Assembly: GCA_965370495.1 (NCBI GenBank)
Contig: CBDUUV010000066.1
Location: 1-14,953 of the forward strand
DNA length: 14,953 nt
Direction: 5' to 3'
Source of the DNA: Krumholzibacterium sp965370495
Lineage (GTDB): Bacteria; Krumholzibacteriota; Krumholzibacteriia; Krumholzibacteriales; Krumholzibacteriaceae
This document shows positions 6,798-13,567 of the stretch, one piece after another (the stretch's first letter is position 1; each line of letters starts with the position of its first letter). Made by a program: the position numbers and the translations under genes. Under the pieces are notes generated by a model that saw nothing but the letters and a program-made list of their open reading frames with translations, made no database searches and was not told the DNA's origin.

Positions 6798-9700
6798 TTG
6801 CGGAGAATAGCGGGAATAAAATTGTTCGTTGGTTGCGTTGTCGTGTTCGCACGCGTTTTTTGCCTGCCCGCGGGTATCCTGGCTTTTGAAACAGGCGAGA
6901 GCAATCCGGTTCTCGCTGATTCAACACTGTACAAGGTCATAGCGGAGAGTATGCGGCTCAGGGTCGTTGACGGAGTCGAGATCACATACCTGATCGGCAA
7001 CGTAAGGATCGATCACCAGACAGCATGGATAACAGGGGATGATGGCCGGTATTACCGTGAGAGAAGATACACGAACCTTACGGGGAATGTCCACGGGCAT
7101 GATGGTACTATGGATATGTACGGTGAGATCGGGGAGTATTTCGGCAAGACGAACACGCTTATCATAATGGATAATGTTCATATACTCGATGACGGGATGG
7201 ATATTGTCTGTGAAAAGGCTGTCTACCATCGTGACAGCGGGGCGGTGATCCTTGTCGGGAATGTCAGGCTCTCCGATGAAACCAGAGTGATGTACGCGGA
7301 CAGCATCTATTACGACCGCAACAGCGAGATAGCGGATGCTACAGGCCACGTTATTCTGATCGACGAAGTGGGTGAATATTCGCTTTCGGGAAACCATGCC
7401 CGTTTTTTCAGGGAAAGCAAAGAAGCGATCATGGACTCCAATCCTGTGCTTGTATTTGACGAAATGTCGGAGGAAAGGGGCAGGATTGTCGGTGATATCA
7501 TGCATTTCGATATGGATGCTTCGGTCGGTTTCGCGGTAGGCAATGTGAGGATGGTCAAAGGGGATACCTGGGCTCAATGCGATTCGGCAGCGATTTTCAA
7601 CGATCTTGAATATGTTGAACTGTTCGGCGACCCCACCGCGACAAGCGGGTCTTCAGGGATGTCCGGGAACAAGGTGATATTGTATTACAGTGGAGAGGGT
7701 GTGGAAAGGATTGTCCTTCCAGAAACGGGCCGACTGACGGATGCACCGGTGCCCGGATCACCCTGGCGGAAAGATTCATGGCTCGAAGGTGATTCGCTTA
7801 TCATCTACATATCAGAGGACCTTGTTGATTCGGTCAAGATCTACGGAAACGCGAGGGCGATGTACTATCCCTACGAAGGTGACGAATCCAAGGTCTCCAA
7901 CAATTACTCCAAGGGTGACAGTATGTTCTTCAGGTTCAGAGGGGAAGATCTGAGTTATGTCAGGATTTCCGGAAAGTCGGAGGGGATCTACAACTATGTC
8001 AATCTTAAACCAGGGCAGACGATCGACAGCCTTGCCGCTGTCATCGATACCACGCTGATCTTTTATGATTTCAGGAAAAAAGCTGAAAGGGTCGTATACA
8101 AGGCGAAGCAGATCGAGTACTTCGCTGAAGATGAGGATATTGTCCTTGATAAGGACGCGGTGCTCGATTACCAGAACCGGTCGCTCAGGGCCGGCCACAT
8201 CATCTTCAATTCCAGGTTGAATATCCTTGAGGCTGAGAATAGCCCGGTTCTTGTGGAGAGCGACCAGGAGATGTTCGGCTCGTCGATGGGATATGATCTC
8301 GATTCTGCAGGAGGGCTTGTCAAGGGTGGTTCCACGCATTACGATACCGGGTATTTTCGCGGCGATCATATTTTTAAAGATGGCGACAAGGTACTCAAGG
8401 TGTACAAGTCGGTCTATACGACATGTGATCTGAAGAAGCCTCACTACTCCATGCGTGCGAACAAGATGAAGATCTATATCGGCGACAAGATAATCTCCGG
8501 TCCGATCAAATTGTATATCGGCGAGATTCCCATATTTTACCTTCCGTACATGGCCAATTCGCTCAACCGTGACCGGCACTCGGGGATCCTTCGTCCCAAC
8601 TTCGATATCGGTATAAACAGCAGGGAAGGCCGGTTTATCCGGGGACTCGGTTATTACTGGGCAACGAACGACTATACCGATTTTCTTTTGACCACGGATT
8701 TCAATGAAAATAATAACTTCAGGTGCCGTCTCAAGAATCGTTACAAGCTCAGATATGTGCTCGATGGGAATGTTGATTTCAACTATTTCAGGGATTTTTT
8801 CTCTTCTTCGAACGAATGGACGATCAAGGCGAAGCACAGCCAGAAATTCGGAAGAAAAGCTTCCCTGGGGGCCGATATCAGTTTTGTAAGCAGTGACAAG
8901 GCACAGTCGTCAGTTTACAGCGCCGATGATGTCAAGAGAGTGATCGACAGGAGAATCTATTCTACGGCCAGTTTCAGGAAAAGCTGGGGGGGGACGAGCT
9001 TGAGCCTCTCGGCCAGAAGAGATCAGAAACTGAATGTAAGCGATGACAATCCGTACGAGAACAAGGTATCGATGACGATACCTTCTCTTTCGCTCAACTT
9101 GCCGAGGACCTCGCTCTGGCGCGGGGAGAAACATTCCGAGTCCAAAAGGGGAAGGTGGGAAAAGGTGTTGAGGGGTGTCAGCTTCGCACCCAACATCAAG
9201 GCGGATATCAAAACCGATGAGAGCTTTGCCCGAAAGAGAGGCAAAATCACAGCAAGTTCCGGGGCGTCTCTGAGCCAGCAGCACAAACTGATGTTTTTGA
9301 ACTTCTCGCCGGGAGTGAGCCTCAGGTGGAATTATCTTGATGTACTGTACGACAAAATCAACCAGGAAATGATTGTTGACGCGGCCCAGGCTATCCTTGC
9401 CGGTGATACGATCTCTGTTCCCGTAGATATTGATGTTTTCAACAATGCGATTCGTCTTGCCGTAAACGGTGTCGAGGGTTCCATCCTCACCGTGTCACCG
9501 CGCACCTGTAATTCGGTTGCCGATCTTCATGCCCTTGCCGGCGATATCGAAGCGTTGTTTTTTTCCGACGGTGCCGAAATCGATGTCGAATTTGTCGACC
9601 TCGGAGGCGGAACCGGCTATTTCACATTTGCCTCGCCAATGTATGGGAGCGCCGCTTCGCTGCAGATCGCCGATGCGGGAGTGAATGCTGTCTATCCAGT

Positions 9701-10718
9701 GATCGGCCTGATGGAGGGGCAGCATGCTACAGGCGCGAACAGGTCGGGGCCGGAAGTGGATACTTCGTACAGGAACGAGGTCTCCATGTCTTTTTCCGCC
9801 CGGATCGGTATGAGCCTGTACGGGACCTTCTATCCGAAGATCGGGAAGCTCAGAGGCATCCGGCATACTTTCAATCCGACGGCCAGTTATTCGTATACAC
9901 CGAAGCTTACAGAGAAACAGGTTTCAAGCCAGAACGTTTCGTACACAATCAGGAACGTTCTCGACTTCAAATATCTCAAGGGCGAGAAGGAAGTCAAGAA
10001 GAACAACGCTGTCACCTGGGAAATGCGGGGCAGCTATAATCCCAAGCTTTCCAGCGACAGGAAGTTTTCCGTGATTCGCAGCAATATCAGGACTTCAATC
10101 GGCGGATTGATCTCGATGAGGCTTGACCATTCGATAGATCCGTATAAATGGGAGATTCTCACGACAAATTATTCCATGAGCATGGACCGTACTTTCAGCG
10201 GCAGCCTTGCTTATGGAACAGGCTGGAAAGCCGCAAAGCGGGAAAGGGTCGCCGCCGCCGAAGGCAGGGATCAAAAGGATTCTCCCGGGGAGGGCGAACA
10301 GGATCCGGATGAGGCAGCTGCCATCGATCCGGCGCATGAAGCAGCGGCGGCAGCAAATGAGCAAGGCCCGGGAAAGGTGTCCGGGAATTATCCCTCGTGG
10401 AATATCCATCTCGGCTACAGTTTTTCCACCAACTACGGAAAGATGATCAACCGCAATGTCAGCAGCAAGATAAATATCAATGGAACTCTCAATTTGACAA
10501 AGGGTTGGAAGATCAAGTATACGGCTTATTACGATCCTGAAGCAAGAAAGTTTACCAGCCAGATGTACAGCCTCAACCGTGACCTGCATTGCTGGGAAGT
10601 GAACTTTGTGCACAGAAGGTTCAGCAATGAATGGGGATATTATTTCCAGATCAGGATTAAGGACCTTCCCGATATTTTCTATGAGAGTGGCAAGAGAGGT
10701 CTTCGCGGCATCATCTGA
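6798..10718 (+). CDS. lptD: LPS-assembly outer-membrane protein LptD (OstA-like N domain plus barrel)
   Basis: LptD is the outer-membrane barrel that, with LptE, inserts lipopolysaccharide into the outer leaflet. The 1306-residue product has a signal peptide (R-R, then hydrophobic residues to about 30). A long periplasmic OstA-like beta-jellyroll region follows to about residue 500, made of repeated G-N-V-R/H strands. Next come the conserved G-P-I-K-L-Y-I-G-E-I-P-I-F-Y-L-P-Y segment, R-H-S-G-I-L-R-P and Y-Y-W at 619-621, and then the barrel with alternating aromatic strands. The tail D-L-H-C-W-E-V and Y-Y-F-Q-I-R-I is typical of FCB-group LptD proteins. It starts at TTG 6798, with AGGGGAG four bases upstream; the signal peptide begins exactly there. 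At 1306 residues it is much longer than the roughly 780 of E. coli LptD, through the OstA region, an extra domain (about 858-987) and a charged Ala/Glu-rich linker (about 1144-1193). Confidence 0.9.
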   Translation: MRRIAGIKLFVGCVVVFARVFCLPAGILAFETGESNPVLADSTLYKVIAESMRLRVVDGVEITYLIGNVRIDHQTAWITGDDGRYYRERRYTNLTGNVHGHDGTMDMYGEIGEYFGKTNTLIIMDNVHILDDGMDIVCEKAVYHRDSGAVILVGNVRLSDETRVMYADSIYYDRNSEIADATGHVILIDEVGEYSLSGNHARFFRESKEAIMDSNPVLVFDEMSEERGRIVGDIMHFDMDASVGFAVGNVRMVKGDTWAQCDSAAIFNDLEYVELFGDPTATSGSSGMSGNKVILYYSGEGVERIVLPETGRLTDAPVPGSPWRKDSWLEGDSLIIYISEDLVDSVKIYGNARAMYYPYEGDESKVSNNYSKGDSMFFRFRGEDLSYVRISGKSEGIYNYVNLKPGQTIDSLAAVIDTTLIFYDFRKKAERVVYKAKQIEYFAEDEDIVLDKDAVLDYQNRSLRAGHIIFNSRLNILEAENSPVLVESDQEMFGSSMGYDLDSAGGLVKGGSTHYDTGYFRGDHIFKDGDKVLKVYKSVYTTCDLKKPHYSMRANKMKIYIGDKIISGPIKLYIGEIPIFYLPYMANSLNRDRHSGILRPNFDIGINSREGRFIRGLGYYWATNDYTDFLLTTDFNENNNFRCRLKNRYKLRYVLDGNVDFNYFRDFFSSSNEWTIKAKHSQKFGRKASLGADISFVSSDKAQSSVYSADDVKRVIDRRIYSTASFRKSWGGTSLSLSARRDQKLNVSDDNPYENKVSMTIPSLSLNLPRTSLWRGEKHSESKRGRWEKVLRGVSFAPNIKADIKTDESFARKRGKITASSGASLSQQHKLMFLNFSPGVSLRWNYLDVLYDKINQEMIVDAAQAILAGDTISVPVDIDVFNNAIRLAVNGVEGSILTVSPRTCNSVADLHALAGDIEALFFSDGAEIDVEFVDLGGGTGYFTFASPMYGSAASLQIADAGVNAVYPVIGLMEGQHATGANRSGPEVDTSYRNEVSMSFSARIGMSLYGTFYPKIGKLRGIRHTFNPTASYSYTPKLTEKQVSSQNVSYTIRNVLDFKYLKGEKEVKKNNAVTWEMRGSYNPKLSSDRKFSVIRSNIRTSIGGLISMRLDHSIDPYKWEILTTNYSMSMDRTFSGSLAYGTGWKAAKRERVAAAEGRDQKDSPGEGEQDPDEAAAIDPAHEAAAAANEQGPGKVSGNYPSWNIHLGYSFSTNYGKMINRNVSSKININGTLNLTKGWKIKYTAYYDPEARKFTSQMYSLNRDLHCWEVNFVHRRFSNEWGYYFQIRIKDLPDIFYESGKRGLRGII
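9369..9765 (+). other. extra domain inserted in the LptD barrel, flagellin-IN-like in pattern
   Basis: Residues about 858-987 of LptD do not look like barrel strands. They read as a compact alpha/beta module: F-N-N-A-I-R-L-A-V-N-G-V, then L-T-V-S-P with a helix-like S-V-A-D-L-H-A-L-A-G-D-I-E-A-L, I-D-V-E-F-V-D, F-T-F-A-S, G-S-A-A-S-L-Q-I, and I-G-L-M-E-G-Q-H-A-T-G-A. That order (a 'value-in-N-G' strand, a helix, a 'tS..G..s' strand, a closing 'lGl..G..atG') is the pattern of the small modules in flagellins, flagellar hook proteins and phage tail proteins. The resemblance is by eye only. It sits between the barrel strands ending W-N-Y-L-D-V-L and starting Y-R-N-E-V-S-M-S-F, so it would form a large loop, cell-surface or periplasmic. 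Confidence 0.5.
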
Positions 10719-10800
10719 TTTCTTTCCGGCATTGCGTTTTTCTGCCCGAACCGATTCAGCAGACCGACAGTAAAAACCAAAAAACCAGGTGTAAATGACG

Positions 10801-10829
10801 TTGACAGAAAATCTGAAAATATCAATAAA
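10801..10829 (+). promoter_or_regulatory. sigma70-like promoter candidate P1 upstream of HU
   Basis: TTGACA (10801-10806, perfect -35) is followed after 17 bases by AATAAA (4 of 6 to TATAAT). It lies in the 205-base gap between lptD and the HU gene, which otherwise holds no ORF or RNA gene that I can support. Confidence 0.4.
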
Positions 10830-10831
10830 AG

Positions 10832-10860
10832 TTGTAAGGACGGGAAAAAACACGTATAAA
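10832..10860 (+). promoter_or_regulatory. sigma70-like promoter candidate P2 upstream of HU
   Basis: TTGTAA (10832-10837) is followed after exactly 17 bases by TATAAA (10855-10860, 5 of 6), giving a start near 10867 and a leader of about 65 bases before the HU start. An AACAC...GTGTT inverted repeat brackets the -10 and might bind a regulator. A third perfect TTGACA at 10865-10870 has only a poor -10 (TAGTCT, 10888-10893). Confidence 0.5.
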
Positions 10861-10932
10861 AGTGTTGACATGTTCCTGACACATCGTTAGTCTTCCGAAA
10901 GATTCAATTATTCAATCGAGGAGGTGAACAGA

Positions 10933-11226
10933 ATGAATAAGACGGAAATGATCGAAAAGGTAGCGAAGGTAACCGGGATGACGATCAAGGATTCCCGTAC
11001 GGCAGTTGATGCACTTTTCAGCACAGCGCCGAAGGAGGGCATTATTGCTACCGAGGTTGCAGCCGGAAGAAGAGTACAGATCACCGGATTCGGTACATTC
11101 GTACAGCGTAAGCGAAAAAAACGCAAAGGACGCAATCCTCAGACTGGTGCGGAGATTACAATTGCTGCATCGAAGTTCCCTGCTTTTGTGGCCGGAAAAT
11201 CTCTGAAGGCCCGTGTGAACAAGTAA
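10933..11226 (+). CDS. hup: HU/IHF-family DNA-binding protein
   Basis: The 97-residue product is a full-length histone-like HU protein, a dimeric nucleoid protein that bends DNA. It starts M-N-K-T-E-M-I-E-K-V-A, has the beta-arm core with I-T-G-F-G-T-F, and carries the family signature K-G-R-N-P-Q-T-G followed by I-x-A-S-K-F-P-A-F-x-A-G-K-S-L-K. The arm is unusually basic (R-K-R-K-K-R-K). ATG 10933 is the start because a perfect AGGAGG (10919-10924) lies eight bases upstream; the in-frame GTG at 10924 is part of that ribosome binding site. It stands alone between its own promoters and an intrinsic terminator, so it is probably a highly expressed single-gene unit. Confidence 0.97.
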   Translation: MNKTEMIEKVAKVTGMTIKDSRTAVDALFSTAPKEGIIATEVAAGRRVQITGFGTFVQRKRKKRKGRNPQTGAEITIAASKFPAFVAGKSLKARVNK

Positions 11227-11243
11227 GCGCGATCATGTTATAG

Positions 11244-11280
11244 AAGGGACAAAGAGACTGGATAAGCTTTGTCCCTTTTT
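11244..11280 (+). terminator. Rho-independent terminator after HU
   Basis: AAGGGACAAAG (11244-11254) pairs perfectly with CTTTGTCCCTT (11267-11277), an 11-base stem with a 12-base loop, followed by further T residues (TTTCT). It starts 17 bases after the HU stop codon and separates the housekeeping genes from the exported genes downstream. Confidence 0.9.
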
Positions 11281-11287
11281 CTATATT
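11259..11287 (+). promoter_or_regulatory. possible promoter for the heme lipoprotein gene, overlapping the terminator
   Basis: TGGATA (11259-11264, 4 of 6 to TTGACA) and TATATT (11282-11287, 5 of 6 to TATAAT) are spaced by 17 bases, with transcription starting near 11294 and a leader of about 27 bases. The -35 lies in the terminator loop. Since the HU terminator should block read-through, a promoter is needed close to here, but the match is modest. Confidence 0.3.
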
Positions 11288-11320
11288 TACATCAGGCATT
11301 TACAAAAAGAGGCTTTTTCA

Positions 11321-12691
11321 ATGAAGATGTTCCAGACGTTAATCACACTGATGATGGCTGTCATGGCCCTTTCGGGTTGTGCGGACAGAGAACCCTTCAC
11401 CATTCTTTTTACCAGCGATGTACAGGGACAGCTCGTTCCTTCAGGGTGAGGCGGCAATGCAACTGGGGGGCTGGCCCGGCGGGCTGCCGAGATAAAAAAA
11501 CAACGTATGAAAAATCCCGATCTTCTTCTTCTATCGGCGGGAGATTTCTACGCGAAATCCGGTATCGCGGAAATGTACAGGAGCCGTTTTCTTTCTTCGA
11601 CCATGATGGGGTTGGGTTATACGGCTGTAGCGGTGGGAGAGAATGAACTGGGGTATGGGCTCAGGGCGATTCGCCAGGATGCTGACGCCGGGTTGCCGGT
11701 GATATGTGCCAATCTCTATTGGGACGGGGAGAGGATTTTCCCCGCGTCGGTGATCAAGAAGGTGAGAGGAACAAGGGTAGGAATATTTGCTCTTCTCGAC
11801 GAAGAGCCGAAGGAACCCGGCCGGTTCGAGATCCGTGATCCTGTAGCGGAGGGGATGGTAGTGATGAAGGAACTTGCAGGCAGGTGTGACTTCACGATAC
11901 TGCTGGCCCACATGAGCGTACAGAAGCTGAAAGCCTTCCTTATGGTAGTAGATGATATAGACCTTGTGATAAGGGGGCACGCGAAAACGGGCGCGGCTGT
12001 GTCAGATGATTGTGTTGAGACGCTGGACGGAGTATTCGAGGACCTGGGCATTCCGGTTCTTTTCGCGGGGGAAAGGGGAAAGGCGATCGGTATGGCGGGG
12101 ATCTCGTTCGGTCAGGACGGTGTTGCTGTCCTTTCAGATACGATGCTGATCCATCTGGAAAAAACAATGCCCCGCGATCCGCAAATCGCCAAGCGGATGA
12201 AGGAATTCGGTGTTGAAGAAGGATCCAGGATACGGCAGATGAATCTGAGCGAGTTTCTCTCGCGCGATAAGGTTACTGGCAGGATAAAGGAACGCTTCCT
12301 GGGGATCGAAACATGTGAAAGATGTCATGAAGAGATCATGGCGGATTTTATGACAACGAAACATTTCAGGGCGTTTAACGTTCTTACCGTTGCCGGTGAG
12401 GAGAAAAATCCTGAATGCCTGGTCTGCCATACGACAGGGTATGGCCAGTTCAGCGGGTATGACCCGAAGGCGGAAGAAAAGGGTGGAATCAACCTGCAGG
12501 GAGTTCACTGCGAGGCGTGCCATGGACAGGGGACGATTCACACGCGCGACGGGAAATACAGGAATTTTGGCCGGACTTCATGCAGGCGCTGCCACACTTT
12601 GGCAAGGAGCCCCGAATTTGTGTTTGATGAATACATGAAGCGGTTTGGCCACTGCGTGGATCTGCCGCAAGAAAAAGAAGACGGGGAGTGA
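11321..12691 (+). CDS. lipoprotein with metallophosphatase-like domain and four c-type hemes; candidate selenoprotein (TGA at codon 43)
   Basis: If codon 43 is read through, the product is 456 residues. Residues 1-20 form a lipoprotein signal peptide with a perfect lipobox L-S-G-C (Cys20). Next is a UshA/5'-nucleotidase-like metallophosphatase domain: I-L-F-T-S-D-V-Q-G (28-36), P-S-G-U-G-G-N (40-46), G-G-L-A-R-R, S-A-G-D (Asp75), G-E-N-E-L-G (106-111) and later L-L-A-H and R-G-H. Several canonical ligands are changed: T-N-D-x-H-G becomes T-S-D-V-Q-G, and G-N-H-E becomes G-E-N-E. The C-terminal region, resembling cytochrome c554, has four C-x-x-C-H motifs, with first Cys at 332, 366, 397 and 421. 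AAGAGG lies eight bases before ATG 11321. Heme attachment needs export, yet the part after the TGA (first ATG 11507) has no signal peptide; only the full frame makes sense. A nonsense mutation or sequencing error is the main alternative. The physiological substrate is unknown. Confidence 0.8.
11447..11449 (+). other. in-frame TGA, candidate selenocysteine codon (residue 43)
   Basis: The frame is the same before and after this TGA, so no frameshift is involved. A one-base change would give Cys (TGC or TGT). It lies in P-S-G-x-G-G-N-x-x-G-G-L-A-R-R, a segment where, as I recall them, related metallophosphatase-cytochrome proteins carry Cys. TGA also ends tsaE, tsaB, rimI, lptD and this gene itself, so the organism does not simply read TGA as an amino acid everywhere. 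Confidence 0.65.
11450..11488 (+). promoter_or_regulatory. candidate bacterial SECIS stem-loop
   Basis: Immediately after the TGA, GGCGGC (11450-11455) can pair with GCTGCC (11483-11488), six pairs with one G-U. Inside, CTGGG (11463-11467) pairs with CCCGG (11475-11479), five pairs with one U-G, leaving the apical loop GGGCTGG (11468-11474). The loop starts 18 nt after the TGA and opens with GG. The bacterial SECIS pattern, as I know it, asks for 16-37 nt to the loop and a G in the first two loop positions; E. coli fdhF also has 18 nt. The G-rich loop allows competing pairings, such as GGG-CTGG-CCC. Confidence 0.55.
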
Positions 12692-12693
12692 CA

Positions 12694-13473
12694 ATGGACG
12701 GATATTCATCGAAAAGGAATCTGCTGGCCGTAGTATGCGGCCTAGGCCTTGTTCTGGTTTTTTTCTCGGGAGCGGCAGGAACCGATGTGGATTTTCTCGT
12801 GCCCGGCGTCTCTCTGAAATCCGTGATATTTACAGGGGAGAGCAGCGTCGAATACCTTGTCATATCTGAAGTGTACAGCGTACTCGATACATCCATTGTC
12901 AGGCTGTCGATTCTCGAGTCCGAACCGGGTGAGTGCCTGCTGGAGATAGTTTCTTCCCCCTACCCGGAGGTGGAAACGGAAACGGTGACCGTGAGACTCT
13001 ATTTTCTCGAAAATATCACCGGGGCCGGTTCTCCTGAAGAGATCCGAAATCTTATCACGAGGATACTTGTCAGGGACGGCAAGGGGGATTTTCGAGAACC
13101 ATCCGAAGAAGAAATAGATGATTTCGATCTCGAGAAACTGTTTCCGGCAACTGGAGATGGGATGGAGAAAAAGGAGCTTGAGCCTGAAGAAGTTAGAACT
13201 CCGGCAGGCCTCTTTTTGTGCAGTATGTCCGAGTTTTCGTCCAGTGATACGCGTACCGTAAATCTGGGAGGAGTTGACGCGGAAAGGTTCGAAGAACAGA
13301 CAAGCAGACTGGCTGTTTCTGATAAAGTGCCGTTCTGGGGACTCGTTAGAAGCAGGGTTGAGAGAAAAAGCTACACGAAATTGAAGAATGCCCCGGGCAG
13401 GGGGCGGGCGCCCAGACCGAAAGTTGTTGTTACCGAATCGATACTTGTGTCGTTTACCGTACCGGGTGACTGA
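12694..13473 (+). CDS. secreted protein of unknown function
   Basis: I do not recognise this 259-residue protein. It starts with a basic stretch (S-S-K-R-N) and a hydrophobic core (L-L-A-V-V-C-G-L-G-L-V-L-V-F-F) ending S-G-A-A-G-T, a good signal peptide with likely cleavage near residue 30. The mature part is acidic, beta-rich in its first half (alternating V/I/L with charged residues), has an E/D-rich stretch around residues 130-165 and a basic C-terminal segment with R-V-E-R-K-S-Y and a G-R-G-R-A-P-R-P-K turn. No heme motif or further membrane segment is seen. ATG 12694 follows GGGGAG with five-base spacing; a GTG at 12688 overlapping the cytochrome stop is the alternative. It begins two bases after the heme lipoprotein gene, so the pair is surely co-transcribed, and a role as partner of that protein is plausible but unproven. 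Confidence 0.8.
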   Translation: MDGYSSKRNLLAVVCGLGLVLVFFSGAAGTDVDFLVPGVSLKSVIFTGESSVEYLVISEVYSVLDTSIVRLSILESEPGECLLEIVSSPYPEVETETVTVRLYFLENITGAGSPEEIRNLITRILVRDGKGDFREPSEEEIDDFDLEKLFPATGDGMEKKELEPEEVRTPAGLFLCSMSEFSSSDTRTVNLGGVDAERFEEQTSRLAVSDKVPFWGLVRSRVERKSYTKLKNAPGRGRAPRPKVVVTESILVSFTVPGD

Positions 13474-13500
13474 ACAAAGTACGCGCTGCCAGGTTTTTGT

Positions 13501-13529
13501 TTGCTATATGTTCTTCCAGCATTTATTTT
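13501..13529 (+). promoter_or_regulatory. possible promoter before the metalloprotease gene
   Basis: The 94-base gap 13474-13567 is much more A/T-rich than the rest of the window. TTGCTA (13501-13506) and TATTTT (13524-13529), 17 bases apart, each match the sigma70 consensus at four of six positions. TATATATATT around 13535-13542 offers another -10. No terminator is visible after the preceding gene, so co-transcription is also possible. Confidence 0.25.
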
Positions 13530-13567
13530 ATTCATATATATTTGCGTGGTTGAAAGTGAGGTCGAGT

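Noticed and set aside
7812..8837. A long reverse-strand open frame (341 codons) within lptD
   Set aside because: It is a mirror of the lptD reading frame, with no recognisable motif or ribosome binding site; the forward frame has strong family evidence.
10095..10871. A reverse-strand open frame (258 codons) covering the lptD 3' end and the HU promoter region
   Set aside because: Mostly antisense to lptD, without family features; the non-lptD part holds clear forward promoter elements.
11447..11449. General reassignment of TGA to an amino acid in this organism
   Set aside because: At least five neighbouring genes end naturally in TGA at the expected family length, so only a local recoding or an error can explain this one.
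11269..11646. A 125-residue open frame running across the terminator and the start of the heme lipoprotein gene
   Set aside because: It begins inside the HU terminator, has no protein-family character and is an out-of-frame reading of the lipoprotein gene.
11507..12691. A separate cytoplasmic gene starting at ATG 11507
   Set aside because: It lacks a signal peptide although it holds four c-type heme motifs and only part of a phosphatase-like domain. The missing N-terminal part is directly upstream in the same frame, so this is the downstream part of the gene starting at 11321.
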